Assembly (NCBI RefSeq): GCF_022829445.1
Contig: NZ_JAKSXY010000073.1
Location: 35,842 to 99,841 of the forward strand
Direction: 5' to 3'
Origin: Methylobacterium sp. J-068
GTDB lineage: Bacteria; Pseudomonadota; Alphaproteobacteria; Rhizobiales; Beijerinckiaceae
DNA length: 64,000 nt
The position numbers and the translations under genes are program-made. Positions 6,989 through 16,401 of the stretch are shown one piece after another. The first letter of the stretch is position 1, and every line of letters begins with the position of its first letter. The notes beneath the pieces were generated by a model, which made no database searches, was not told where the DNA came from, and saw only the letters and a list, made by a program, of their open reading frames with translations.

Positions 6989-9652
6989 TCAGACGGTCCA
7001 GGGTGCCGGCCGGTCCGTGTCGATGCCGTACTTGACGATGGCGTCGGCCACCGTCTGGGCGGGAATCATGCCGTCCTCGGCGAGGCTGTGCAGGGCCGCC
7101 ACGACGACCCAGTGCCGGTTGACCTCGAAGAAGTCGCGCAGGCGGACCCGGTAATCCGAGCGGCCGAAGCCGTCCGTTCCCAGGACGCGGTAGCGCCCGG
7201 GCACCCAGGTGCGGATCTGGTCGGCGAACAGGCGCATGTAGTCGGTCGAGGCGATCACCGGACCGGTGCGGCCGGCGAGACACGTCTCGACGTGGGAGAG
7301 GCGCTTGCCCTTCAGCGGGTGGAGCAGGTTCCAGCGCTCGGCCGCCATGGCGTCGCGGCGCAGTTCCGTGAAGCTCGGGCAGCTCCAGATGTCGGAGCCG
7401 ATCCCGAAATCCTGCTCCAGCAGTTCGGCGGCGGCGATGACCTCGCGCAGGATGGTGCCCGAGCCCAAGAGCTGCACCCGGTGGCCCTTGGTCTTCTCCT
7501 TCGGGCCTTCCCTGAACAGGTACATGCCCTTGATGATGCCGGCCTCCGCGCCCTCGGGCATGCCCGGGTGCTCGTAGTTCTCGTTCATCACGGTGATGTA
7601 GTAGAACACGTCCTCCTGCTCGGCATACATCCGGCGCAGGCCGTCCTGCACGATCACCGCGACTTCGTACGAGAAGGTCGGATCGTAGGAGACGCAGTTC
7701 GGGATGGTCGACGACATGAGGTGGCTGTGGCCGTCCTCGTGCTGCAGGCCCTCGCCGTTCAGGGTCGTGCGCCCGGCGGTGCCGCCGATCATGAAGCCGC
7801 GCGCCCGCATGTCGCCGGCCGCCCAGGCGAGATCGCCGATCCGCTGGAAACCGAACATCGAGTAGTAGACGTAGAACGGGATCGTCGGCGCGTCGGAGTG
7901 GGAATAGGACGTCGCGGCCGCGATCCAGGACGACATCGCGCCCGGCTCGTTGATGCCCTCCTGGAGCATCTGACCGTTCTTGTCCTCCTTGTAGTACATG
8001 AGCTGGTTGGCATCCTCCGGCCGGTAGAGCTGGCCGACCTGGGAGAAGATGCCGAACTGGCGGAACATGCCCTCCATGCCGAAGGTGCGGCTCTCGTCGG
8101 GCACGATCGGCACGATGCGGTTGCCGATGTTCTTGTCGCGCAGCAGCGTGTTGAGGATGCGCACGAAGGCCATGGTCGTCGAGATCTCGCGGCCGGCCGT
8201 CTCCTTGAGCTGGGCCGAGAAGGCCGAGAGCGGCGGGATCTCCAGGGCCTGCGACTTGCGCCGCCGGGCCGGGAGCGGACCGCCGAGCGCCTCGCGCCGC
8301 GCCATCAGGTAGCGGTGCTCGGGGCTGCCCTCGGGGAACTTGATGAAGGGGATTTCCTTCAACTGGTCGTCCGTGAGATCGATCTGGAAGCGGTCGCGGA
8401 ACTGCTTGAGGACCGCCTCGCCCATCTTCTTCTGCTGGTGGGTGATGTTCTGGCCCTCGCCGGACTCGCCCATGCCGTAGCCCTTGACGGTCTTGGCGAG
8501 GATGAGGGTCGGCTGGCCCTTGTGCTTGGAGGCGGCGCTGTAGGCGGCGAAGACCTTGCGCGGGTCGTGGCCGCCGCGGGTCAGGCGCCAGATGTCGTCG
8601 TCGCTCCAGTCGGCCACCAGGGCCGCCGTCTCCGGATACTTCCCGAAGAAGTGCTCGCGCACGTAGGCGCCGCTCTTCGACTTGAAGTCCTGGTACTCGC
8701 CGTCGACGCACTCCTCCATCAGGCGCGCCAGCATGCCGGTGGTGTCGCGCTGGATCAGGGCGTCCCAGCCCGAGCCCCACAGCACCTTGATGACGTTCCA
8801 GCCCGCACCCCGGAAATCGGCCTCGAGCTCCTGCACGATCTTGCCGTTGCCGCGCACCGGCCCGTCGAGGCGCTGCAGGTTGCAGTTGATGACGAAGACG
8901 AGGTTGTCGAGTTTTTCACGCGCGGCGAGCGCGATCGCTCCCAGGCTCTCCGGCTCGTCCATCTCGCCGTCGCCCATGAAGGCCCAGACCTTGCGGCCGT
9001 CCGTCTGCGCGAGGTTGCGGTGGTGCAGGTAGCGCAGGAAGCGGGCCTGGTAGATCGCCATCAGGGGGCCGAGGCCCATCGAGACGGTGGGGAACTGCCA
9101 GAAATCCGGCATCAGCCAGGGATGCGGATAGGAGGACAGGCCCTTGCCGCCGACTTCCTGGCGGAAGCCGAGGAGCTGCTCTTCCGTGAGGCGCCCCTCG
9201 AGAAACGCGCGGGCGTAGACGCCGGGCGAGGAATGGCCCTGCACGTAGATGAGGTCGCCGCCGTGATTGGCGTCGGCCCCGCGCCAGAAATGCATGAAGC
9301 CGGTGTCGTAGAGGGTGGCGGCCGACTGGAAGCTGGCGATGTGGCCGCCGAGCTCGGAGGAATCCTTGTTCGCCCGCAGGATGATCGCGATGGCGTTCCA
9401 GCGGATCGCCGAGCGGATGCGGTGCTCGATCGCCCGGTCGCCCGGATGCGGGTCCTGGTTCTGGGGAAGAATCGTGTTCAGGTACGCGGTATTGGCCGAG
9501 TAAGGGACCGGTGCGCCCTTCTTGCGGGCCCCGTCGATGACCTGCTCGATCAGGTAATGGGCTCGCTCCGGGCCGTCGACGTCGAGAACGCCGTCCAGCG
9601 AATCGAGCCATTCCTGCGTCTCGATGGGGTCGAGGTCGCGGCTACGCTCCAT
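6989..9652 (-). CDS. aceE: Pyruvate dehydrogenase E1, homodimeric type
   Basis: Thiamine-diphosphate-dependent E1 that decarboxylates pyruvate and acetylates the E2 lipoyl group. Length 887 residues, matching the E. coli-type homodimeric E1 rather than the split alpha/beta E1. Visible motifs include the thiamine-binding segment GDGEMDEPESLGA followed by NCNLQRLDGP, and the region HANHGGDLIYVQGHSSPG-like stretch near residue 131 that binds the cofactor and substrate. An in-frame ATG lies at 9658, but the sequence AAGGAGG directly abuts it and sits six bases before the ATG at 9652, so the latter is the better start. First gene of the operon aceE-aceF-lpdA. Confidence 0.96.
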   Translation of the reverse strand: MERSRDLDPIETQEWLDSLDGVLDVDGPERAHYLIEQVIDGARKKGAPVPYSANTAYLNTILPQNQDPHPGDRAIEHRIRSAIRWNAIAIILRANKDSSELGGHIASFQSAATLYDTGFMHFWRGADANHGGDLIYVQGHSSPGVYARAFLEGRLTEEQLLGFRQEVGGKGLSSYPHPWLMPDFWQFPTVSMGLGPLMAIYQARFLRYLHHRNLAQTDGRKVWAFMGDGEMDEPESLGAIALAAREKLDNLVFVINCNLQRLDGPVRGNGKIVQELEADFRGAGWNVIKVLWGSGWDALIQRDTTGMLARLMEECVDGEYQDFKSKSGAYVREHFFGKYPETAALVADWSDDDIWRLTRGGHDPRKVFAAYSAASKHKGQPTLILAKTVKGYGMGESGEGQNITHQQKKMGEAVLKQFRDRFQIDLTDDQLKEIPFIKFPEGSPEHRYLMARREALGGPLPARRRKSQALEIPPLSAFSAQLKETAGREISTTMAFVRILNTLLRDKNIGNRIVPIVPDESRTFGMEGMFRQFGIFSQVGQLYRPEDANQLMYYKEDKNGQMLQEGINEPGAMSSWIAAATSYSHSDAPTIPFYVYYSMFGFQRIGDLAWAAGDMRARGFMIGGTAGRTTLNGEGLQHEDGHSHLMSSTIPNCVSYDPTFSYEVAVIVQDGLRRMYAEQEDVFYYITVMNENYEHPGMPEGAEAGIIKGMYLFREGPKEKTKGHRVQLLGSGTILREVIAAAELLEQDFGIGSDIWSCPSFTELRRDAMAAERWNLLHPLKGKRLSHVETCLAGRTGPVIASTDYMRLFADQIRTWVPGRYRVLGTDGFGRSDYRVRLRDFFEVNRHWVVVAALHSLAEDGMIPAQTVADAIVKYGIDTDRPAPWTV

Positions 9653-9675
9653 GGGCATCCTCCTTCGAATTATAT

Positions 9676-9693
9676 GCGGGTCAGGGAACCCGC
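9676..9693 (-). terminator. Hairpin between small ORF and aceE
   Basis: A 6-bp stem (gcgggt at 9676-9681, acccgc at 9688-9693) with a 6-nt loop directly abuts the TAA stop of the small frame at 9694 and lies 24 bp before the aceE start. It could be a weak terminator/attenuator or an mRNA stabilising stem. Confidence 0.4.
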
Positions 9694-9843
9694 TTATTTG
9701 ACTGAGCGCCGCCGAGCAGCGTTCGTGCCAATGTCAGCCAAGCGCTTTTCGTCTTTTCTGGCAATGGCTTCCATGAACGGCGCGGTATTTGGTCTGCGGA
9801 ATTTGTTACGGGTTTCAGTTTTTTTGTCCGATTTCCCGGACAT
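9694..9843 (-). CDS. Small basic low-GC reading frame upstream of aceE
   Basis: A 49-codon frame starting at ATG 9843 (a GTG 39 bp further upstream is an alternative) and ending in TAA. The product starts MSGKSDKKTETRNKFRRPN and ends NAARRRSVK, rich in Lys and Arg, with no domain I recognise. Its base composition is about half G+C, far below the neighbours, and it uses AAA, GAA and ACT codons they avoid. It is on the same strand as aceE and is followed at once by a hairpin. It could be a small real gene, a leader peptide, or chance. Confidence 0.4.
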   Translation of the reverse strand: MSGKSDKKTETRNKFRRPNTAPFMEAIARKDEKRLADIGTNAARRRSVK

Positions 9844-9937
9844 GGCGCGCCGGTTTTGACGGAATGGCGCGGGCTCTCGCACGTGCGTGCGGATCCTAAC
9901 GGCACCGCACGCGCGAGCGGATCGCCGGCGCGATGCC

Positions 9938-10921
9938 TCACCCCCGGCGCGAGGAGCCGCGCACGATGAGGCGCCCGCTCAGCGTCACCTTGCGCACCGG
10001 CTGGTCCGGTGCCCTCAGGCGATCGAACAGGAGCGTCATCGCCTCGGCGCCGATCTCCGCCACCGGCTGCTCGATCACCGTGAGGCCGGGTTCGACGAGG
10101 TCGGTCCAGGCCTCGTTGTCGAAGCCCGCGAGGCCGAGGGCCCCTGGAACCGCGAGCCCGAGGCGCCGGGCCGCGCGCATCGCCCCCATCAGCATCAGGC
10201 CGTTCGACAGCACGAGCGCGTCCGGGCGGTCCGCCCGCGCCAGCCAATCCGTCAGCACCGCCTCGGCGGCGGCGGCGTTCGGGGGCACCACGCGCGCCAG
10301 CGATTCGGCCCCGAACCGGCGCAGCGCGCCCTCATAGCCCGCACGGCGCTCCTGGGCGGTGGAACTCGTGGAGCCGAACAGGCCGCCGATGCGGCGATAG
10401 CCCTGCGCCCAGAGGTGTTCGACCAGCAGGCCGGCGGCGGAGACGTTGTCGAGGACCACGCTGTCATGGGCCCCCGGCGGACCGGCGCGATCGATGAACA
10501 CCGCCGGCACGTCGAGGTCGCCCGCCTTCATCGCCTCGGCGGTGATCCGGGTCGGCGCGAAGATCAGGCCGGTGACGCGCTCCTCCTCCATCAGGCGCAG
10601 GTACAGGGCCTCGCGGGCCGGGTCCTCGTCGGTGTTGCAGAGGATCACCCGCATGCCGGCGGCGTAGGCCGCATCCTCCACCGCCCGGCTCACCGCCGTG
10701 AAGAACGGGTTGCGGATATCGGCGACGATCAGCCCGATGGTCCGGGTCGATTGCGAGCGCAGGCGGCGGGCCGAGAGGTTGGGCCGGTAGCCCGTGGCGC
10801 GCACCGCCGCCTCGACCTGGCGGCGCAGCGCCTCGCTGACCGGCCCACGCCCGAGGGCGCGGGACACCGTCGCGGTCGACACCCCCGCCGCGCGGGCGAC
10901 ATCGCGGATTCCCACACTCAT
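9938..10921 (-). CDS. fruR: LacI-family regulator of the fructose operon
   Basis: A 327-residue repressor. The N-terminal helix-turn-helix is IRDVARAAGVSTATVSRALG (residues 5-24) with the hinge helix near SARRLRSQSTRTIGLIV, followed by the periplasmic-binding-protein-like effector domain (about 60-327). The start is the ATG at 10921; the frame stays open further upstream antisense to fruB but the family N-terminus fits this start. It is divergent from fruB, and two LacI-type palindromes lie in the shared 153-bp region, one next to each gene, implying repression of the fru operon and autoregulation. Inducer is probably fructose-1-phosphate by analogy with other FruR proteins. Confidence 0.9.
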   Translation of the reverse strand: MSVGIRDVARAAGVSTATVSRALGRGPVSEALRRQVEAAVRATGYRPNLSARRLRSQSTRTIGLIVADIRNPFFTAVSRAVEDAAYAAGMRVILCNTDEDPAREALYLRLMEEERVTGLIFAPTRITAEAMKAGDLDVPAVFIDRAGPPGAHDSVVLDNVSAAGLLVEHLWAQGYRRIGGLFGSTSSTAQERRAGYEGALRRFGAESLARVVPPNAAAAEAVLTDWLARADRPDALVLSNGLMLMGAMRAARRLGLAVPGALGLAGFDNEAWTDLVEPGLTVIEQPVAEIGAEAMTLLFDRLRAPDQPVRKVTLSGRLIVRGSSRRG

Positions 10922-10925
10922 CGGT

Positions 10926-10942
10926 CGGCAAACGTTTTCAGC
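10926..10942. promoter_or_regulatory. LacI/FruR-type operator, fruR-proximal
   Basis: The sequence ggcaaacgttttcagcg contains the core AAACGTTTTCAG shared with the perfect site at 11027-11040. It begins five bases upstream of the fruR start, so binding would block fruR transcription or initiation. One half-site is imperfect. Confidence 0.65.
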
Positions 10943-11013
10943 GGCATGCGCTGTTCTGGCATCGCTACGCCCGAGCGGCAAGCGGGGCGTAGGCACTATT
11001 TCGCTAAAATTCG

Positions 11014-11040
11014 TTGACTTCGGACGTGAAAACGTTTTCA
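11014..11040 (+). promoter_or_regulatory. fruB promoter with perfect FruR operator
   Basis: A perfect 14-bp palindrome tgaaaacgttttca at 11027-11040 has the central CG typical of LacI-family operators. A TTGACT -35-like hexamer sits just upstream at 11014-11019, so the operator falls in the promoter spacer/-10 region, a position suited to repression. It is 35 bp upstream of the fruB ATG. Confidence 0.75.
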
Positions 11041-11074
11041 GTGGCATTAACAGACAACACGGGAGGAGCACGCC

Positions 11075-13627
11075 ATGCTCGCACCGACGCCACAGATCAG
11101 TCCGCGCCTGCTCATCCGCCTCGGGGCCACGCCCACAACCAAGGATGAGGCCATTCGCGAGGCGGCTCAACTGCTGATCGCGGGCGGCTGCATCGATCCG
11201 GCCTACGAGGCCAGCATGCTGCGCCGCGAAGGCGTGGCGAACACCTATCTGGGGCACGGAGTCGTCATCCCGCACGGCATGGTCGACGACCGCCACCACG
11301 TCCGCGAGAGCGGACTCGCCGTGCTGCAGGTTCCCGCCGGAATCACGTGGCACGACGGGCAGGTGGCGTACCTCGTCGTCGCCATCGCGGCCCAATCCGA
11401 CACCCACATCACGGTGCTGCGCCGGCTCACCCGCCTGATCCAGGACGAGGCGCGCCTCACCGCCCTGCGCACCACCACGCGCAAGGAGGAGATCGCGGCC
11501 GCGCTGACCGAGGATGCGGCGGCGCCCCGCGCGACCGGCCCGGCCACCGACCTCAGCCAGCGCTTCGAGTGGACGGTGGATTACCCGACCGGCCTGCATG
11601 CCCGACCCGCCTCGCACTGGGTCGAGGTGGCCCGGAGCTGTCCGGCCCGGATCCAGGTGCGGCACGGGTCGGAGGTGGCCGACGCCAAGAACCTCATCGC
11701 CCTGCTCCAGCTCGGCCTGCGCTGCGGCGACGACGTCACCATCTCGGCCGAAGGCGACGACGAGGCCGGGGCGCTCTCGAAGATCTGCAAGGCGGTGACC
11801 GGCCTCAGCGCCGGCGAGAAGGCCGCGGCCAAGGCGGCGGCCGACGCCGCCGCGCGGGCCACCGGGCCGGTCGCGGGCTGGAACCCGGCCGACGCGCCGC
11901 GTACGCTGGCGGGCCTCGGCGCCTCTCCGGGCCTCGTCATCGGCCCCATCCACGTGCTCAGCCTCGCCGAGGTCGCGGTGCCGGACGAGCCCGAGCCGCT
12001 GACCAGCGGCGGCGACCGCCTGCACGCGGCCCTGGAGGCCACGGACGGGCAGCTCCGGGCCCTCGCCGACGACACAGAGCGCCGCCTCGGCAAGGCCGAT
12101 GCGGGGATCTTCAGGGCCCAGGGCGAACTGATCGCCGACACCGACCTCATCACCCTGGCCTGCCAGCTCATGGTGGAGGGCCACGGCGTCGCCTTCGCGT
12201 GGAACCAGGCGGTGGAGCGGATGGCGGACAAGCTCTCCGCGCTCGGCAACCCGGTGCTGGCCGCCCGCGCGGCGGACCTGCGCGACGTCGGCCGGCGGGT
12301 GCTGGCCCAGATCGACCCGGCCCTGAAGAGCGGCCACGACCTACCGGACGTGCCCTGCATCCTCGTCGCGCCCGACCTCGCCCCCTCCGACACCGCCGGG
12401 CTCGATCCCGCCCGCGTCATCGGGCTGGCCACGGCGCAGGGCGGACCGACCTCGCACACCGCGATCCTCGCCCGCACGCTCGGCATCCCCGCCATGGTGG
12501 CGGGCGGGGCCACGCTGCTGGCCCTGGAGAACCGTACCCAGGCCATCCTCGACGGCGGCACGGGGCGCCTCTACCTCGACCCGAGCGAGGCCGACCTCGC
12601 CTCGGCCCGGGCCTGGAGCGCGCGCCAGCGCGCCAAGGCCGAGGACGAGGCCCGCGCCCGGGCGCTGCCCGCCCGCACCACGGACGGACACGCGATCGCC
12701 ATCGGCGCCAACGTCAACAACCCGGAGCAGGTGCCGCTGGCCCTCGACCAGGGCGCGGAGGGCGTCGGCCTGATGCGCACCGAGTTCCTGTTCCTCGAGC
12801 GCGGCGACACGCCGAGCGAGGACGACCAGTACGCCACCTACCGGGGCATGCTGGAGGCCCTGTCCGGCCGGCCCCTGATCGTGCGCGCCCTCGACATCGG
12901 CGGCGACAAGCAGGTGGCGCACCTTCACCTGCCGAAGGAGGAGAACCCCTTCCTCGGCGTGCGCGGCGCCCGGCTGCTCCTGCGCCGGCCCGACCTGATG
13001 GAGCCCCAGCTGCGCGCCCTCTACCGCGCGGCGAAGGACGGCGTGCCGGCCGGCGCCCCGCGGGGCCAGCACGCGCCGCTCTCGATCATGTTCCCGATGA
13101 TCACCTCGGTGCCCGAGGTGCTGGCCCTGCGCGCCCATTGCGAGCGCATCCGGACCGAACTCGACGCGCCGGAGGTCCCGCTCGGCATCATGATCGAGGT
13201 GCCGGCCGCCGCGATCCAGGCCGACGCGCTGGCCCGCCACTGCGACTTCTTCTCGATCGGCACCAACGACCTGACGCAGTACGCGCTCGCCATCGACCGC
13301 CAGAACACCGACCTCGCCCCGGAGGCCGACAGCCTGCACCCGGCGGTCCTGCGCCTGATCCACATGACCTGCGAGGGGGCCGCCCGGCACCGGCGCTGGG
13401 TCGGCGTCTGCGGCGGCATCGCGGGCGATCCGTTCGGCGCCTGCCTGCTCGCCGGCCTCGGCGTGCACGAACTCTCGATGACGCCCCGGGATGTCTCTGC
13501 CGTGAAGGCGCGGCTCCGGGCCTCGGAGATCGGCGAGTTGCGGGCGCTGGCCGCCCGCGCCTGCGCCCAGGAGGACGCGGCCGGCGTCCGGGCGCTGGCC
13601 CGCGAACGGACGGGAGACGCCGCATGA
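11075..13627 (+). CDS. fruB: PTS fructose multiphosphoryl transfer protein (EIIA-HPr-EI fusion)
   Basis: An 850-residue fusion carrying the whole soluble phosphorelay from phosphoenolpyruvate to the membrane fructose permease. EIIA-Fru covers about 1-150 with the phospho-histidine His67 (VVIPHGM); HPr covers about 163-255 with His175 (GLHARPAS); enzyme I covers about 275-850 with His461 (GGPTSHTAILARTLGIPAM), the PEP-binding core (GVGLMRTEFLF, and FFSIGTNDLTQYALAIDR) and the C-terminal Cys motif VGVCGGIAGDP. The start ATG at 11075 has GGGAGGAGCACGCC ahead. The stop overlaps the fruK start by 4 bp. Presumably repressed by the adjacent LacI-type regulator. Confidence 0.96.
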   Translation: MLAPTPQISPRLLIRLGATPTTKDEAIREAAQLLIAGGCIDPAYEASMLRREGVANTYLGHGVVIPHGMVDDRHHVRESGLAVLQVPAGITWHDGQVAYLVVAIAAQSDTHITVLRRLTRLIQDEARLTALRTTTRKEEIAAALTEDAAAPRATGPATDLSQRFEWTVDYPTGLHARPASHWVEVARSCPARIQVRHGSEVADAKNLIALLQLGLRCGDDVTISAEGDDEAGALSKICKAVTGLSAGEKAAAKAAADAAARATGPVAGWNPADAPRTLAGLGASPGLVIGPIHVLSLAEVAVPDEPEPLTSGGDRLHAALEATDGQLRALADDTERRLGKADAGIFRAQGELIADTDLITLACQLMVEGHGVAFAWNQAVERMADKLSALGNPVLAARAADLRDVGRRVLAQIDPALKSGHDLPDVPCILVAPDLAPSDTAGLDPARVIGLATAQGGPTSHTAILARTLGIPAMVAGGATLLALENRTQAILDGGTGRLYLDPSEADLASARAWSARQRAKAEDEARARALPARTTDGHAIAIGANVNNPEQVPLALDQGAEGVGLMRTEFLFLERGDTPSEDDQYATYRGMLEALSGRPLIVRALDIGGDKQVAHLHLPKEENPFLGVRGARLLLRRPDLMEPQLRALYRAAKDGVPAGAPRGQHAPLSIMFPMITSVPEVLALRAHCERIRTELDAPEVPLGIMIEVPAAAIQADALARHCDFFSIGTNDLTQYALAIDRQNTDLAPEADSLHPAVLRLIHMTCEGAARHRRWVGVCGGIAGDPFGACLLAGLGVHELSMTPRDVSAVKARLRASEIGELRALAARACAQEDAAGVRALARERTGDAA

Positions 13628-14589
13628 ATCCGCTCGCGACCCACGTCGTCACCGTCACCCTCAACCCGGCCCTCGACCAGACCGTGGTGCTCGACGCCCT
13701 CACGCCCGGCGCGGTCCACCGGGCCCGCAGCGTACGCAAGGATGCCGGCGGCAAGGGCGTCAACGTGGCCGCCTGCCTCGCCGATTGGGGCGTGCCCGTG
13801 GCCGCGACCGGCGTGCTCGGCCAGGACAACGCCGCGCCGTTCCAGGCCCTGATGGACGCCAAGGGCATCGAGGACCGCTTCGCCTGGATTCCGGGCGAGA
13901 CCCGGACCAACCTCAAGCTCCTCGACGGGGCCACCGGCGACACCACCGACATCAACCTGCCGGGGCTGCGCCTGACGGCGGACGCCCTCGTGACGGTCCG
14001 GGCGGTGCTGCGCGAGCGCGCCGCCCGCGATGCCCTGGTGGTGCTCGCCGGCAGCCTGCCCGGCGGATTGCCGGACGACACCTATGCCGGCCTCACGGCG
14101 GACCTGCGCGCGCGCGGCGCCCGCGTGATCCTCGACGCCTCGGGCCCGGCGCTCGCGGCCGCCCTCGCGGCCCCGGTCGGTGCCCTCCCCTTCGCGATCA
14201 AGCCGAACCGGCATGAGCTCGAGGAATGGGCCGGGCGCGCGCTGCCGACGCTGGCCGACGTGGCCGATGCGGCCCGGGACCTGCGGGCGCGCGGCATCGC
14301 CCTGGTGGCGGTCTCGCTCGGGCCCGAGGGGGCCCTGTTCGTCTCGGACGCGGAGATCCTGCGCGCGCTCCCGCCGCCGACCGAGATCGCCAGCACGGTG
14401 GGGGCGGGAGACGCCCTGGTGGCCGGGCTCGTGGCCGGGCTGCATGCCGGCCTGCCCCTGCCCGACACCGCCCGCCTCGCCCTGGCCTTCGCGGCCGGCA
14501 AGCTGACCCGGGCCGGCGCCAACCTGCCGCCGCGCGCGGTGGTGGAGGCCATCGCCGCGACGGTGCGGCTCGAGCGCCTCGCGGGCTGA
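13624..14589 (+). CDS. fruK: 1-phosphofructokinase
   Basis: A 321-residue PfkB-family sugar kinase that phosphorylates the fructose-1-phosphate delivered by the PTS to fructose-1,6-bisphosphate. Visible family features: N-terminal TVTLNPALDQTV, the glycine-rich GGKGVNVA substrate loop, VLAGSLPGGLP, and the C-terminal PfkB signature STVGAGDALVAGLVAGL with the catalytic Asp in GAGD. ATG start overlaps the fruB stop (ATGA), implying translational coupling. The longer open frame extending upstream through fruB is not coding in that phase. Confidence 0.95.
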   Translation: MNPLATHVVTVTLNPALDQTVVLDALTPGAVHRARSVRKDAGGKGVNVAACLADWGVPVAATGVLGQDNAAPFQALMDAKGIEDRFAWIPGETRTNLKLLDGATGDTTDINLPGLRLTADALVTVRAVLRERAARDALVVLAGSLPGGLPDDTYAGLTADLRARGARVILDASGPALAAALAAPVGALPFAIKPNRHELEEWAGRALPTLADVADAARDLRARGIALVAVSLGPEGALFVSDAEILRALPPPTEIASTVGAGDALVAGLVAGLHAGLPLPDTARLALAFAAGKLTRAGANLPPRAVVEAIAATVRLERLAG

Positions 14590-14694
14590 GCGGAGGGCGG
14601 GGCTTCCCTCTGCCGGACGGAGAGGGCGCCCGTCGCGGGCCGACGAGCCGCACATCGAAACATCGACCGAGACAAGACCCAACAGGAGGAAGCC

Positions 14695-16401
14695 ATGACC
14701 CAGGTGCTGGCGGTGGTGGGAGGCGGGGATCAGGGCCTGCACGCGGTGCTGGCCGGGGCGGCCCTGCGCAAGGCGGCCGAGCGGCGCCGGCAGGCCGTCG
14801 AGGTGGAACTGCGCGGCAAGGGCGTCGGCGGCAACCCGCTCAGCGCCCGCGCGATCCAGGGCGCCGACGCGGTGCTGCTCATCGGCGAAGGCGATCTCGG
14901 CGAGGCCCGGTTCGGGGCGATGCGCCGGGCCAAGATCCGGATCGAGGACGTGCTCACCGACGCCCACGCGGTGCTCGACCGCGTCCTCTCCGGCGAGGCC
15001 GGCGGCGCGCCCGCGGCGAACGCACCCAAACGAATCGTCGCGATCACGTCCTGCCCCACCGGCATCGCCCACACCTTCATGGCGGCCGAGGGCATCCAGG
15101 CGGCCGCGCAGGCGCTGGGCCACGACGTCCGGGTGGAGACGCAAGGGTCGGTCGGCGCCCGCGACGCGCTCACGGCCGAGGAGATCGCGGCGGCCGACAT
15201 CGTGCTGATCGCCGCCGATACCGGGGTCGACCGGGCGCGCTTTGCCGGCAAGCGCCTCTACGCCACCAACACGAAGGCGGCGATCCGCGACGGCAAGGGC
15301 CTGATCGCCACGGCCCTGGCCGAAGCCGAGGTCCATCGGGGCGAGGCCGGCACCGAGGGGCCGGCGCGTCCGGCCGCCGCCGAGAAGAAGGCCGGCGCCT
15401 ACAAGCACCTGATGACCGGCGTCTCGTTCATGCTGCCCTTCGTGGTGGCGGGCGGCCTGCTCATCGCGCTCGCCTTCGCCTTCGGCGGCATCGACGCGAT
15501 GAAGCCCGAGCATGCCGGCTCCCTCGGCTTCGTGCTGGGCGAGATCGGCGCCAAGGCGGCCTTCGCCCTGATCGTGCCGGCGCTCGCCGGCTACATCGCC
15601 TATTCCATCGCGGACCGGCCCGGCATCGCCCCCGGCATGATCGGCGGCATGCTGGCGGCCAATCTCCAGGCCGGCTTCCTCGGCGGCATCGCGGCCGGCT
15701 TCATCGCCGGCTACGCCACGGCCTTCCTGAACAAGCATATCCGGCTCCACAAGAACCTGGAGGGACTGAAGCCCGTCCTGATCCTGCCCCTGCTCGCCAC
15801 CACGATCACCGGACTGCTGATGGTCTACGTGATCGGCGTGCCGGTGGCGGCGATCCTCGCCGCCCTGACGGAGTGGCTGAAGGGCATGCAGGGCACGAGC
15901 GCGGTGGTGCTCGGCCTCGTGCTCGGCGGCATGATGGCGCTCGACATGGGCGGCCCCGTCAACAAGGCGGCCTACGCCTCCTCGGCCGCGCTGATCGCCT
16001 CCGGCGTCACGGCTCCGATGGCGGCGGTGATGATCGGCGGCATGACGCCCCCGCTCGGCATCGCGCTCGCCACCCGCCTGTTCCCGGCCCGCTTCTCCAA
16101 GCCCGAGCGCGAGGCCGGCGGCGCGGCGGCCGTGCTCGGCGCGGCCTTCATCACCGAGGGCGCGATTCCCTTCGCGGCGGCCGACCCCTTGCGGGTCATC
16201 CCCTCGATGGTGGTGGGCTCGAGCCTCGCCGGCGCCATCGCGCTGAGCCTCGGCGTCGAGATCAAGGTGCCCCATGGCGGCCTGTTCATTCTGCCGATCC
16301 CCAACGCGGTGACGAACCTGCCAGGCGCGCTGATCGCGCTGGTGGCCGGCACGGTGGTGACGGGACTTCTGGTCGGGCTCCTGAAGAATCGGGCCGCCTG
16401 A
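14695..16401 (+). CDS. fruA: PTS fructose-specific EIIBC permease
   Basis: A 568-residue membrane permease that imports fructose and phosphorylates it to fructose-1-phosphate. Domains: an N-terminal degenerate EIIB-prime (about 1-100, no conserved Cys), a functional EIIB (about 112-210) with the phospho-cysteine Cys120 in ITSCPTGIAHTFMAAE, and EIIC (about 230-565) with eight or so hydrophobic segments, the GGPVNKAAY motif and FITEGAIPFAAADP. The start ATG at 14695 follows AACAGGAGGAAGCC. Lies 105 bp after fruK in the same operon; the porin follows 86 bp downstream. Confidence 0.95.
   Translation: MTQVLAVVGGGDQGLHAVLAGAALRKAAERRRQAVEVELRGKGVGGNPLSARAIQGADAVLLIGEGDLGEARFGAMRRAKIRIEDVLTDAHAVLDRVLSGEAGGAPAANAPKRIVAITSCPTGIAHTFMAAEGIQAAAQALGHDVRVETQGSVGARDALTAEEIAAADIVLIAADTGVDRARFAGKRLYATNTKAAIRDGKGLIATALAEAEVHRGEAGTEGPARPAAAEKKAGAYKHLMTGVSFMLPFVVAGGLLIALAFAFGGIDAMKPEHAGSLGFVLGEIGAKAAFALIVPALAGYIAYSIADRPGIAPGMIGGMLAANLQAGFLGGIAAGFIAGYATAFLNKHIRLHKNLEGLKPVLILPLLATTITGLLMVYVIGVPVAAILAALTEWLKGMQGTSAVVLGLVLGGMMALDMGGPVNKAAYASSAALIASGVTAPMAAVMIGGMTPPLGIALATRLFPARFSKPEREAGGAAAVLGAAFITEGAIPFAAADPLRVIPSMVVGSSLAGAIALSLGVEIKVPHGGLFILPIPNAVTNLPGALIALVAGTVVTGLLVGLLKNRAA

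Noticed and set aside
7088..9859. A very long plus-strand open frame antisense to aceE
   Set aside because: It mirrors the high-GC third-position bias of aceE on the other strand, has no family motif, and aceE itself is complete.
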